A stretch of DNA of 64,000 bases from positions 124,001-188,000 of the forward strand of contig CAUHSG010000001.1 in assembly GCA_959608885.1 (NCBI GenBank), in the 5' to 3' direction. This stretch comes from an uncultured Coriobacteriia bacterium (GTDB lineage Bacteria; Actinomycetota; Coriobacteriia; Coriobacteriales; QAMH01). This document shows positions 25,997-34,152 of this stretch, in pieces. Position 1 is the first letter of the stretch. Every line of letters starts with the position of its first letter. Under the pieces are notes generated by a model, which made no database searches, had not been told where the DNA came from, and saw nothing but the letters and a program-made list of their open reading frames with translations. Position numbers and translations under genes: made by a program.

Positions 25997-26437
25997 CTAG
26001 TCTTCCAGGAAGTCGCCGAACGGGTCGATGGAATCCATGTAAGACTCGAGGGCCTGGCTATCCCAGATCTCGATATGGTCACCTTCGCCGATGATGGCCA
26101 CGTTCTTGTCGATACCGACCTTCTCGCACTGCTTGGGGGAGAGCTTGACACGTCCCGCTGCATCGACGGCCACCGACTCCGCACTCGAGTTGAGGTACTT
26201 GTGCAGGGCGATGTGCTTCTTGCTGCGCGGGTTATAGCCTCCCTCTTCGGTGTCGAAGAACGAATCCATCCATTCGTCGTACGCTTCGTCCGAAAAGACG
26301 TACAGGGCCTTGCCGAAATCTGCGTTGGCAACCGGGACGATGGTCACCTCATCCGGCAGGGCCTTGCGGAACTTTGCAGGCAGGGAGACACGGCCCTTGC
26401 TATCAACGCTATGTTGATACTCGCCGCGGAAACGCAT
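25997..26437 (-). CDS. mraZ: MraZ transcriptional regulator of the dcw cluster
   Basis: This 146-residue protein has two SpoVT/AbrB-like repeats with the conserved DSKGRVSLPAKFR and DAAGRVKLSPKQCEKVG signatures. MraZ forms rings that bind TGGG repeats upstream of its own gene and regulate the division and cell-wall cluster. Two TGGGA boxes are present in the promoter here (26532-26546). I chose ATG 26437 (MRFRGEYQH) because homologues start there and AAGGGG lies about ten nt upstream. A GTG at 26446 would add three residues. Confidence 0.95.
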   Translation of the reverse strand: MRFRGEYQHSVDSKGRVSLPAKFRKALPDEVTIVPVANADFGKALYVFSDEAYDEWMDSFFDTEEGGYNPRSKKHIALHKYLNSSAESVAVDAAGRVKLSPKQCEKVGIDKNVAIIGEGDHIEIWDSQALESYMDSIDPFGDFLED

Positions 26438-26472
26438 TGCGCTCACACCCCTTGCCCGTCCCGAGAAATTTG

Positions 26473-26518
26473 GCGATCCCCCTGGCTATGTTTGATGTTG
26501 TGTTTATCGGGGGATCGC
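26473..26518 (-). other. Perfect 10-bp inverted repeat at the predicted mraZ mRNA 5' end
   Basis: GCGATCCCCC (26473-26482) and GGGGGATCGC (26509-26518) are exact complements around a 26-nt loop. With the promoter at 26526-26554, transcription would begin about 26519, so the stem would start at the first nucleotides of the message. It could protect the 5' end or act as a regulatory leader. Confidence 0.55.
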
Positions 26519-26525
26519 AGCGAGA

Positions 26526-26556
26526 ATATTATCCCATTACATCCCACTTCTCAACA
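26526..26556 (-). promoter_or_regulatory. mraZ promoter overlapping MraZ-binding TGGGA boxes
   Basis: Read on the minus strand: -35 TTGAGA (26549-26554), a 17-nt spacer and -10 TAATAT (26526-26531). Inside the spacer are TGGGA boxes at 26542-26546 and 26532-26536, ten bp apart. A degenerate third copy (TGTTG) lies at 26552-26556. Spaced TGGG repeats are the known MraZ target, so autorepression by promoter occlusion is predicted. Confidence 0.6.
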
Positions 26557-26822
26557 CAAATTTGGGGAATTATCCCCCACCCTGCCACCCATATGGTGTC
26601 ATCTCTCTCCATATATCGAAATTGGACACAAGATGTTGTGTTTGATTCTCTCTCCAATTGAATTTGTGGGTGATTTCGGCAGTGGGACGGTTTTCCACAA
26701 ATTTCTGAGAAATTTGCCCAGTTTTGGTCGAATTTGGGCGCGAACGGAACAACGTCGTCTGCGCCTTGTTTTCCGCACAGTACAATGGGCAGGACGATGA
26801 TGCTCAAGCCGAGGAGATTCCC

Positions 26823-28178
26823 ATGACGAACAACGATGCTCAACGTGACTGCGTGCTCTACCTTTCCGACGTTCACGGCGAGTTCGACACCTTCGCCTAC
26901 CTGCTCGATGGCTGGCGCGATGACCTGCGCTGGGTGCATCTCGTCGGCGACATCTACGACCGGGGCCCGGCACCGGACAAGATCATCGACGTGCTCATCG
27001 ACTATCCCAACGCCGATTTGCAATGGGGCAACCATGACGTGGTGTGGATGGGTGCGGCACTCGGACAGCCCGGCTGTATCGCGCATGTCGTGCGTAACTG
27101 TGCGCGCTATGGAAATCTAGATATCCTGACTAATTCATATGGAATCGACTTGGCACCTCTGGCGACATTCGCGCTTTCTGCCTATGTCGACGACCCGTGC
27201 GAGGCATTTGCGCTCAAGTCGAACCCCGGGCTTTCGGCTGCAGAGCTTGAGATGAATATCAAGATACAGAAGGCAATGGCAATCTTGCAATTCAAAGTCG
27301 AGGCAGCGTTAATAGACAAGTATCCTAGTTTTGGGCTTGGAGACAGAAAGCTTCTGCATCTCATCGACTACGACGCGCGAACCGTCGACGTCGATGGCGC
27401 GACCTACGAGCTTACCGACGACTACTTCCCCACCGTCGATCGCGATGACCCGTACCGACTCACCGAGGAAGAGCAAGCCGTCATGGACTACCTTGTCGAG
27501 GCGTTTCGCGGCTGCGAGAAGTTGTCGCGTCACGCGCGCTTCCTGCTCGAACGCGGAAGCCTGTACAAGATATGCGACGGCGACCTGCTCGCGCATGCCT
27601 GCGTGCCGCTCAACGATGACGGTACGCTCAAGGAAGTCGACATCTACGGCACGACCTGCAAGGGCAAGGGACTCTACGACGAGGCGCAGCGCTGGGTGCG
27701 CACGGCATTCGAGTCAGCTGACGCGGTCATGCGCGAAAAGGGCCGCGACCTCATCTGGTATTTGTGGCTCGGACCGGGCTCGCCACTGTTCGCCAAGAGC
27801 AAGATGGCGACCTTCGAGATCTACCTCTGCAAGGACAAGGCAGCGCGCAAGGAGGTCAAGAACGCCTTCTACCTGCTACTCGACGAGGCAGAGCCCTACG
27901 AGCGCATCTTCGAGGACTTCGGACTCGACCCCGCGCACGCGCGCATCATCTGCGGACACGTGCCGGTCAAAGCCAAGGACGGCGAGGATCCCGTCAAGGC
28001 GGGCGGACGCGTCATCTGCATCGACGGTGGCATGTCGGCGGCCTACAGCAAGACGACGGGACTTGCAGGCTATGCACTGATGCGCGTCGATGAACGCTTC
28101 ACGCTCTATGCGATACAAAGCTTCGACAAGGACACGCAGACGCTCGTCACCGAAGCGCGGGAGATTCCACCGCGATAG
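26823..28178 (+). CDS. fbp: Class III fructose-1,6-bisphosphatase, short form
   Basis: This 451-residue metallophosphatase releases phosphate from fructose-1,6-bisphosphate in gluconeogenesis. Class III motifs are LSDVHGEFD (14-22), VGDIYDRGPAPD (41-52), QWGNHDVVWMGA (67-78), CARYGNLDIL, ICGHVPVKAKDGE and INDGG-like ICIDGGMS. The well-studied Bacillus subtilis enzyme is about 670 residues; here only 15 residues precede the first metal motif and about 25 separate it from GDIYDRG, so this is a compact version. The ATG at 26823 follows GAGGAG. The stretch 27112-27360 uses A/T-ending and rare codons unlike the rest. Confidence 0.88.
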   Translation: MTNNDAQRDCVLYLSDVHGEFDTFAYLLDGWRDDLRWVHLVGDIYDRGPAPDKIIDVLIDYPNADLQWGNHDVVWMGAALGQPGCIAHVVRNCARYGNLDILTNSYGIDLAPLATFALSAYVDDPCEAFALKSNPGLSAAELEMNIKIQKAMAILQFKVEAALIDKYPSFGLGDRKLLHLIDYDARTVDVDGATYELTDDYFPTVDRDDPYRLTEEEQAVMDYLVEAFRGCEKLSRHARFLLERGSLYKICDGDLLAHACVPLNDDGTLKEVDIYGTTCKGKGLYDEAQRWVRTAFESADAVMREKGRDLIWYLWLGPGSPLFAKSKMATFEIYLCKDKAARKEVKNAFYLLLDEAEPYERIFEDFGLDPAHARIICGHVPVKAKDGEDPVKAGGRVICIDGGMSAAYSKTTGLAGYALMRVDERFTLYAIQSFDKDTQTLVTEAREIPPR

Positions 28179-28190
28179 CGCCACAGACGC

Positions 28191-28238
28191 GCGTAGGGAA
28201 GCCGTCTCGCTTCGACAGCTCCCCCGCGCTCCCTACGC
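28191..28238. terminator. Inverted repeat between convergent fbp and rsmB
   Basis: GCGTAGGGA (28191-28199) and TCCCTACGC (28230-28238) are exact complements around a 30-nt loop. The second arm covers the rsmB stop codon. It could serve as a bidirectional stop, but there is no T-tract. Confidence 0.3.
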
Positions 28239-29432
28239 TCGCTGCAGAACAGCGGCAAAGTGGCCGTCGGAACCGCCAAGCGTGGGAAGCGTCGCAAACG
28301 AATCCTCACTGACGCGCCATTCACCTTGCGGCTGTGTCGCGAGAAAGCCATCGACAACCTGCTGGTTTTCCTCGCCTAAGATGCTGCAAGTCGCGTAGAC
28401 AAGCGTGCCGCCCGGGGTCACGTGACGCGCAGCCTCATCGAGCAGCGCACGCTGCAGAGCCGCGAGCTCGGCGATGTCGGCAGGCGCGAGCTTCCAGCGA
28501 ATCTCGGGATGGCGACGCATGGTGCCTGTTCCCGAGCACGGCGCGTCGAGCAGCACGGCATCGTAGCGCGGCAACACCCCGTCAATCGCGTCAAGTGCGC
28601 ACGCGTCGCCCGTAAGCGACATGACGTCCTCGATGCCCGCTTGCCGCATGCGCTCGGCATGCAGCTGCGTGCGATACTCGTGAAGCTCCACGGCATGAAT
28701 GGGAACCGTGTATCCCAGCGTCTCGAGTGCGCGGCTCTCAAGCAGCATCGTCTTGGTACCTCTCCCCGCCCCTATCTCGAGTATCGTGCCATCGAGTGGC
28801 ACGAGGCTCGCCACACGCTGTGCCGAAAGATCGCAGGCGAAGGGATTGCCTGGGTCGAAGGGATTGTCCCGTATGTAACGCGGTGCCGGATGCAAGTCCG
28901 CCTCCATTATCACCGTGGCAACATCGCGCCCGTATTCGGTAGCCAGGCGCTTGGCAAGCCATTCGGGCATCCCGAAGGAGCGTGCCCAGGCGGCATCGTC
29001 CGTGACCACGTCACCCCAGGGAAAGTCGCGCGCATCACGTGCCATCTTGCGCAACACGGCATTGGCAAGTCCCGCTGCACGCGGCGTCACATGCCGCACG
29101 AGCTCGACACCCTGGTCCACGACCACGTGCTCGGGCTTGTGTAAGAACAGCATCTCATAGGCCGATATGCGCAAGGCATCGCGCACCTTGGGCTTGACGT
29201 CGCGCGGAGAGGAGAGCGAGCGATCAATGGCCTCGTCGAGCGTACCACGGCACATCGTCACGCCGAAGGCCAGCACCTGGGCGAAATCGAATTCCTCGGC
29301 GGGAAGTTTCGTTGTCTCCCGCGCGGAGGCCACGAGCTCGCGCAGGTAGGCATCGCGCTCGCGAACCTCCCGGGTGAGCTTAAGGGCGAGCAGGCGGGCA
29401 GGCGTCGCCTTAGACGCACGTGGCTTAGCCAT
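28233..29432 (-). CDS. rsmB: 16S rRNA (cytosine967-C5)-methyltransferase with NusB-like N-terminal domain
   Basis: This 399-residue protein has an N-terminal NusB-like RNA-binding helical domain (about 10-135) and a C-terminal NOP2/Sun SAM-methyltransferase domain. The SAM motif is ILEIGAGRGTKT. The two family Cys motifs are VLLDAPCSGTGTMRRHPEIRW and LVYATCSILGEENQ, which supply the releasing and catalytic Cys. It methylates C967 of 16S rRNA. It overlaps the fmt stop by 8 nt, the classic def-fmt-rsmB order. Confidence 0.95.
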   Translation of the reverse strand: MAKPRASKATPARLLALKLTREVRERDAYLRELVASARETTKLPAEEFDFAQVLAFGVTMCRGTLDEAIDRSLSSPRDVKPKVRDALRISAYEMLFLHKPEHVVVDQGVELVRHVTPRAAGLANAVLRKMARDARDFPWGDVVTDDAAWARSFGMPEWLAKRLATEYGRDVATVIMEADLHPAPRYIRDNPFDPGNPFACDLSAQRVASLVPLDGTILEIGAGRGTKTMLLESRALETLGYTVPIHAVELHEYRTQLHAERMRQAGIEDVMSLTGDACALDAIDGVLPRYDAVLLDAPCSGTGTMRRHPEIRWKLAPADIAELAALQRALLDEAARHVTPGGTLVYATCSILGEENQQVVDGFLATQPQGEWRVSEDSFATLPTLGGSDGHFAAVLQRA

Positions 29433-30384
29433 AAACGGGCAGCTTGTGGTAGTACTCGGGCAAAACGCCCCAGGTCAGGTCATCGGAGCCATGCAAGCCG
29501 GCAATCCATGCCTGGGCGGACATGACGCGCTTGTTTTCGGGCTTGACCTCGTCGATTTCGACGGCACGACCCTTGAGGCCGAGGTAGATGTGCTTCTTCT
29601 CGAGCACGACCTCACCGCGCTTCAAGATGATGTCTGCCGGATGGGCGCGCAGGATGGTGACCCTGCGACCGCAAATGACACAACGTGACGGCGTGCGATG
29701 GGAGGACGCCTGCACACGGCGCAGGAACTCGGCGTTGGTGAGGCCAGGACGCAAAAGCGTCTCGTCCTTGCTGACCTTCTCGGCGTACGTCACGAGCTCC
29801 GCATCCTGATCGAACCACTCGTACGTACCCGTCTCGATTTGCGGAAGCGCCTCGAGCAGACCATCGGCGCCGATTTCGGCAAGCTCGTGCAGCAGCTCCT
29901 CGGTCGTCTTGTGCGCGATCTCGACTGCACCGAGCGTATGGTAGGCACCCGTGTCGAGCCCCTCCTCCATCTGCATGAGGCAGACGCCCGCGAGCTCGTC
30001 GCCGTTGAGGATCGCGCGTTGGACGGGTGCGGCACCGCGCCAGCGAGGAAGCAAGGAGCCGTGGATGTTCAGGCAGCCAAAACGCGGGATATCGAGAACC
30101 GAGCGCGTGAGCAGCGCACCGAACGCTGCGACGATGATGACATCGGGGGCAAGCGAGGCCAGATGCTCGACGACGCCGCTCTCGCGCAGCGAGTAGGGCG
30201 TGAAGACCGGCAGGCCCAGCTCCTCGGCGCGCATCTTGACGCGCGTGGGCTGCATCTTGTTGCCACGGCCGGCATGCGCGTCGGGACGCGTGTAGACGGC
30301 GCTGATGACGTGATCGGGTGATGCCGCGAGCCTATCGAGCGCGGGCAGGGCGAAGGAGGGGGAACCCATGAAGACAATATTCAT
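29425..30384 (-). CDS. fmt: Methionyl-tRNA formyltransferase
   Basis: This 319-residue enzyme formylates initiator Met-tRNA using 10-formyl-tetrahydrofolate. It shows IVFMGSPSFALPAL at the N-terminus, AFGALL, the catalytic signature region LNIHGSLLPRWRGAAPVQRAI, QMEEGLDTGAYH, and a C-terminal OB-like domain. Def, which later removes the formyl group, is encoded 47 nt upstream. Length is typical. Confidence 0.96.
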   Translation of the reverse strand: MNIVFMGSPSFALPALDRLAASPDHVISAVYTRPDAHAGRGNKMQPTRVKMRAEELGLPVFTPYSLRESGVVEHLASLAPDVIIVAAFGALLTRSVLDIPRFGCLNIHGSLLPRWRGAAPVQRAILNGDELAGVCLMQMEEGLDTGAYHTLGAVEIAHKTTEELLHELAEIGADGLLEALPQIETGTYEWFDQDAELVTYAEKVSKDETLLRPGLTNAEFLRRVQASSHRTPSRCVICGRRVTILRAHPADIILKRGEVVLEKKHIYLGLKGRAVEIDEVKPENKRVMSAQAWIAGLHGSDDLTWGVLPEYYHKLPVYG

Positions 30385-30431
30385 TGTGCATCCACCTCCA
30401 TCAGCGGTCGCGACCCGAGAGACGAGCTCTC

Positions 30432-30950
30432 CTACTGGCCGGTTGCGGCGCGATATTCCCTGAGAGCCTTGAGACGGGCGATGGGGTCAGCGCGCTCGAT
30501 GAGCGTCACGCCGTCCAGGTGGTCCATCTCGTGTTGCATGCAGATTCCGAAGAGGTCCTCGCCGTAATGCTCGACCTCGTTGAAATCGGCATCCAGGCAC
30601 TTGACCCTCACCCACTCCCAGCGCTTCACGTTGACGGAGAGGCCCGGAAGAGAAAGGCAGCCCTCGGTCGAGGGAATCTTCGTCTCGGAATGCTCGATGA
30701 TCTCGGGGTTGATGAGCACGAGGGGGCGGCTGGGCAGAAGCTCGCCATCCTCGTCTTCGGTCACGTAATCGGTGTCGATGACGACCATGCGCTTGAGCAG
30801 GCCGACCTGCGGCCCGGCAAGCCCGACGCCGTCCGACCCGTACATCTCCTTGAACATGCTATCGACATAGCGCAGCACGGTCTCGTCACCGGGTTCGACC
30901 GGCTCGCAGACCTCGTGCAGCACGGGATCGGGAAATGTGTATACCTGCAT
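30432..30950 (-). CDS. def: Peptide deformylase
   Basis: This 172-residue metallo-hydrolase removes the N-formyl group from nascent proteins. All three motifs are present: GVGLAGPQVG, EGCLSLPG with the metal Cys, and QHEMDHLDG with two metal His and the catalytic Glu. It sits directly before fmt and rsmB on the same strand, so formylation and deformylation enzymes are co-expressed. The start at 30950 gives the usual N-terminus (VYTFPDPVLHEVCEPV). Confidence 0.97.
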   Translation of the reverse strand: MQVYTFPDPVLHEVCEPVEPGDETVLRYVDSMFKEMYGSDGVGLAGPQVGLLKRMVVIDTDYVTEDEDGELLPSRPLVLINPEIIEHSETKIPSTEGCLSLPGLSVNVKRWEWVRVKCLDADFNEVEHYGEDLFGICMQHEMDHLDGVTLIERADPIARLKALREYRAATGQ

Positions 30951-31009
30951 GCTTCGCCTCGCTTCCGAAAAAACGAACCGCCCTAGTTTAGCAGATGGCG
31001 CAAGGCATG

Positions 31010-32347
31010 CTACAGGTTTTGCTGAGCGCGCAAGGCACTTTCCTGGCTCATGCCCATCGTCGAGAAGTGCTTCTTCATGAACGCGTCATCGTAATGCTCG
31101 TCGAACCACACCTGCACCTCGTTCTCGACGGGCAAGCCGGCCTCGCGCTGCGACCAGCAATCGAGCGCAAGCATGGTCATGATCGCGTTGACCACCATGA
31201 AGGTGAAGAAGATCATGGTGAGCGTCGCGCGCCACTTGAGCGGGATGAGGTCGACGACCTGCATGACGCCGGGCAGGAATATGCGTATCCACACCAACCC
31301 GCACAGGCCCCAGGCGCAGGCATGCGCAAAATCGGTCCTACCCTGGATGGAGAGGAACGAACCGGAGTAATCCCAGGCGACGACACCAAAGGCGGTCTGC
31401 ATGTACCACGACACGAAGAACTCGAAGGCAGCGCCGATGACACCGGAGACGACGAAGATGAACAGAGCATTGCGATACCACATGCGGTTGAGCGCGATGG
31501 TCATGAGCAGCGCGCCGAAACCGTAGATGGGCGAGAACGGCCCCCACAGAAGACCGACGCGGCTCTCCCATACGTGATTGACGAGCAGGCAGAAGACCAT
31601 TTCCATGCATAGGCCCAGGACGCTTGCCGTCATGAAAATCCAGAACAGGCTGAAGAAGTTCAGCGGGATGTAACCGCGACGATCAGGATCGAGCTCGTAT
31701 GCCTTCTTGCGAGCCTCCTTGCCCTCCTTGAAGGGATTCCTGAACGCCGGGGCGCGATCGAGGTTGGGATCATTGTAGACCTGGTAGGCGACGGCGCAGA
31801 TGAACTGGAAGACGTAGGTAATTTCGAGCCAGACAACACCGTTGAGGGCAACGCTCGTGAGCAATCCGGCCAAAAGCAGGACGACGAGCACGCGCAGTAG
31901 CATGCGCGCCTCGAATATCCTGCCCTTGCGGTCAAGGCAGATGAGGACGATGAGACCCGCGAAGTTGAGCGCGGCGAGGAAGCCATAGACGATGGCGACG
32001 ATACCGTAGCTGTTGACCGTACCGGTGAACAGGTCCGTCAGGTGTCCCCAGCTCAAGACGCATTGCGAGATGACCTGCAGCACAGAGATGCAGAGCGAGG
32101 CGATGATGAGCGCCGCGATGATGCGGTTTGCCTTGGGGATGGCAGAAGGGGGCACTGTCTCGTGCAGCTCCTCGCCAAAGTGCTCCGCCGAATATTCGAT
32201 ACGCTCGACGGAATCCTCCACGTGCCTTTCGGCATCTTCCCTTACCTCCCTGAGCGTGCGCTCTACCTTGCACTCCGTACGGGCAAAGGCATTGGGGCGC
32301 ACGGTCAGCGGAATCTGCTTGCGTTTGCCGTTCTTTTTATCGGCCAC
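31010..32347 (-). CDS. Polytopic membrane protein with C-terminal putative ABC-transporter type IV (CmpB-like) domain
   Basis: This protein of about 445 residues has a hydrophilic Lys/Glu-rich N-terminus (about 70 residues), four membrane segments (about 75-195), a cytoplasmic loop (RNPFKEGKEARKKAY), then five or six further segments. The second half resembles the putative ABC-transporter type IV family (WGPFSPIYGFGA...FEFFVSWYMQTAFGVVAWDYS). Its substrate and role are unknown, and no ATPase partner is nearby. I favour the GTG at 32347 with AGAGGGGA upstream over the ATG at 32365, which has no ribosome-binding site. Confidence 0.75.
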   Translation of the reverse strand: MADKKNGKRKQIPLTVRPNAFARTECKVERTLREVREDAERHVEDSVERIEYSAEHFGEELHETVPPSAIPKANRIIAALIIASLCISVLQVISQCVLSWGHLTDLFTGTVNSYGIVAIVYGFLAALNFAGLIVLICLDRKGRIFEARMLLRVLVVLLLAGLLTSVALNGVVWLEITYVFQFICAVAYQVYNDPNLDRAPAFRNPFKEGKEARKKAYELDPDRRGYIPLNFFSLFWIFMTASVLGLCMEMVFCLLVNHVWESRVGLLWGPFSPIYGFGALLMTIALNRMWYRNALFIFVVSGVIGAAFEFFVSWYMQTAFGVVAWDYSGSFLSIQGRTDFAHACAWGLCGLVWIRIFLPGVMQVVDLIPLKWRATLTMIFFTFMVVNAIMTMLALDCWSQREAGLPVENEVQVWFDEHYDDAFMKKHFSTMGMSQESALRAQQNL

Positions 32348-32388
32348 GGTGCCATCCCCTCTCATGTAATGACATCTGGTTTCGCATG

Positions 32389-33165
32389 CTAGCTAGCGCT
32401 CATGTTGAAGACACTCGCGAGTAGCTCGTCGAATTCGTCAGGATAATCGATGTCCCGCTCGGTGATTATGCCATCCCTCGTCTCCTTGAGACGGTGCATG
32501 GAAAGCGTGATGCGTCCCTCCTCGCCGTCGATGCAGACGAGCGGACCCTTGAGGAAGCGCGACGACGGATCAGTCTCGAAGAAGGTGCGGCGTGAATCGA
32601 AGTCCGCCGGCTCGCGGGGCATGTCGCGAAAGGCGAACATGAGCGATTCAGCGCCATCGGCGATGCGCATGACGTGATACCAGGACTCACCATCGACGTC
32701 GACCTCGTCGATGCGGTATTGACAATGGCCGTCATCCTGAACGATGCCCGGCGTAAAGCGAATGGGCACAGCGATGTTGTAGGCAAAGCCGACATCGGTG
32801 ATCCAGGGATCGGATGCGGGGTCGTCGGGGTCGATCACCATGAGGAAGACATGGTCGAACTCGTCCCCGTCATCGTAAATGCGCCCGCCCCTGAGTTCGA
32901 GTTCGAAGCCAAGGGCATGCAGGGCTGCAGCATAGAGGAAGTTGAGCTCATAGCAGATGCCACCGCGCCCGCGTCGCACGATCTTGTCGAAGAGCCCTGA
33001 CTCGCTCAGGTCAAGGGGGACCTTACCCGCGAGAATGTCGAGGTTTTCGAAGGGAACCGTCTCGAGGTGGGCCCGCTGCATCGTGCCGATGCCCGCGATA
33101 TCGCGCATGGGCTCTTCGGCAAGGCCAATACGGTCGAGGTAGGCGATAAGCTGCTGCCGGTCCAC
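32389..33165 (-). CDS. Arylamine N-acetyltransferase family protein
   Basis: This 258-residue protein has the NAT Cys-His-Asp triad in order: Cys in RGRGGICYELN, His in DHVFLMV and Asp in ITDVGFAYN. PFENLDIL near residue 40 is also a family signature. Such enzymes acetylate arylamines and hydrazines from acetyl-CoA; the natural substrate here is unknown. The GTG at 33165 has GGAGGG six nt upstream. A longer frame to 33201 lacks support. It lies 73 nt downstream of tRNA-Arg on the same strand. Confidence 0.9.
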   Translation of the reverse strand: MDRQQLIAYLDRIGLAEEPMRDIAGIGTMQRAHLETVPFENLDILAGKVPLDLSESGLFDKIVRRGRGGICYELNFLYAAALHALGFELELRGGRIYDDGDEFDHVFLMVIDPDDPASDPWITDVGFAYNIAVPIRFTPGIVQDDGHCQYRIDEVDVDGESWYHVMRIADGAESLMFAFRDMPREPADFDSRRTFFETDPSSRFLKGPLVCIDGEEGRITLSMHRLKETRDGIITERDIDYPDEFDELLASVFNMSAS

Positions 33166-33198
33166 TGCGCGCCCTCCTCGCGATCTTGCGGATACGTA

Positions 33199-33221
33199 CA
33201 AAAGGCCAGGAGCCTGTGGCC
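33199..33221 (-). terminator. Probable intrinsic terminator after tRNA-Arg
   Basis: On the minus strand a GGCC...AGG / CCTGGCC stem with a two-base bulge and CT loop is followed by TTTTG. It starts about 18 nt after the tRNA 3' end and before the acetyltransferase start. Confidence 0.45.
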
Positions 33222-33238
33222 CCCGACCTGAGGTTTCC

Positions 33239-33314
33239 TGGTGGCCCCGATACGATTCGAACGTACGACACCCGCTTTAGGAGAGCGGTGCTCTATCCCC
33301 TGAGCTACGGAGCC
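33239..33314 (-). tRNA. tRNA-Arg (anticodon CCT)
   Basis: On the minus strand a complete cloverleaf is present. The acceptor arms GGCTCCG and CGGGGCC pair with one G-T, the D-stem is GCTC...GAGC, and the anticodon stem CCGCT/AGCGG encloses loop CTCCTAA, giving anticodon CCT (codon AGG). The T-arm is GTACG-TTCGAAT-CGTAT. The CCA end is encoded in the DNA (33239-33241). AGG is expected to be a rare codon in this GC-rich genome, though it does occur. Confidence 0.97.
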
Positions 33315-33355
33315 AGCTCGCAGTATTCTAGCAGAGAGGATAATGGGCGGTTGCG

Positions 33356-33455
33356 GGAATAACGAGACAATACGTCAGGGAATCTGCACTCTCCGCATTC
33401 CTGCCGGCCCCAGTTGATAATGAGACAATTTGGCCAGACCAAGCTGTCTCATTCC
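33356..33455. repeat. Intergenic array: two direct GAGACAA motifs and one inverted copy
   Basis: Related 17-nt blocks, AATAACGAGACAATACG (33359-33375) and GATAATGAGACAATTTG (33416-33432), lie about 58 nt apart. An inverted copy, TGTCTCATTCC, starts at 33445 and covers the trmO stop codon. The second direct copy and the inverted copy form a hairpin, ATGAGACA with TGTCTCAT. The array lies between trmO and tRNA-Arg. Confidence 0.65.
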
Positions 33456-34135
33456 ACCGAGTGCACGATGAGGGTATCGCCGTCGACGGAGAAGCGCACG
33501 GTCCAGGCTCCGTAACACATCTCGTAGACACGCTCGGGATCATCGTGGTAGGCCGGACGTGGGTCACGGCCCAAGGCGGCGAGCACGGCCGTCGCGTCAT
33601 CCCCCAGGCGCTCCAGAACCTCATCATCGCAATCGACGATGAGCACGCCTTCGTCAGGGTCGGACGCGAAACCTCCCGATGCATCCGGATGCGCATCTGC
33701 ATAGGGCAGGTAGGGCTTGATATCGTAAATGGGCGTCTTGTCTAGCAAGTCGACGCCACTCACGTTCAAAACGATACCCTTGCCCTTCGTCTTCTCCACG
33801 CCCTCGAGCCTGACGACGGACAACCCGAGCTCGTTGGGCCTGAAAGGAGAACGCGTGGCGAAAACGCCACGCTTCTCGTTGCCACCCAAGCGCGGAGGCC
33901 GCACGAGCGGCGAAAACTCGCCCGTCTCGACGTCGGAGAACCCCCAGATCAGCCAGAGGTGGCTAAATCCCTCGATGCCACGCAAGGCATCGGGGTCGCG
34001 GTACTTGGGCTCGAAGACGATGGTACCCTTCGCCTCGGCGACCAGCCCGCTTTGCCGTGGAATCCCGAACTTCTCGGGAAACGGCGTGCGAATGTGCGCG
34101 ATGGGTTCGATTTCGTATGTCTCGTCTTTAGACAT
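33449..34135 (-). CDS. trmO: tRNA (N6-threonylcarbamoyladenosine37-N6)-methyltransferase TrmO
   Basis: This 228-residue protein matches the TrmO/TsaA/YaeB beta-barrel family: EPIAHIRTPFPEKFGIPRQSG at the N-terminus, FSHLWLIWGFSD, GVFATRSPFRPNELGLSVVRL, and GVDLLDKTPIYDIKPYLPYADA. TrmO methylates t6A37 to m6t6A37 in some tRNAs using SAM. I chose the ATG at 34135 with AAGGATGATT upstream; the longer frame would run through the large inverted repeat. It is separated from ispG by that inverted repeat. Confidence 0.9.
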   Translation of the reverse strand: MSKDETYEIEPIAHIRTPFPEKFGIPRQSGLVAEAKGTIVFEPKYRDPDALRGIEGFSHLWLIWGFSDVETGEFSPLVRPPRLGGNEKRGVFATRSPFRPNELGLSVVRLEGVEKTKGKGIVLNVSGVDLLDKTPIYDIKPYLPYADAHPDASGGFASDPDEGVLIVDCDDEVLERLGDDATAVLAALGRDPRPAYHDDPERVYEMCYGAWTVRFSVDGDTLIVHSVE

Positions 34136-34152
34136 AATCATCCTTTGGAATA

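Larger units (their letters stand above)
26438..26822. other. 385-nt divergent control region between mraZ and fbp
   Basis: There is no gene here. On the mraZ side it holds a 10-bp inverted repeat (26473-26518) and the MraZ-box promoter (26526-26556). On the fbp side a -10-like TACAAT lies at 26781-26786 with no good -35. The centre is A+T-rich with short palindromes such as GGGG-AATTAT-CCCC near 26564-26577. I cannot assign the centre further. Confidence 0.7.

Noticed and set aside
26690..26705. DnaA-box-like TTTTCCACA near mraZ/fbp
   Set aside because: A single imperfect match with no cluster, no dnaA/dnaN and no origin context.
26724..26822. Longer fbp start at 26724
   Set aside because: The added residues are non-conserved, and GAGGAG lies just before ATG 26823.
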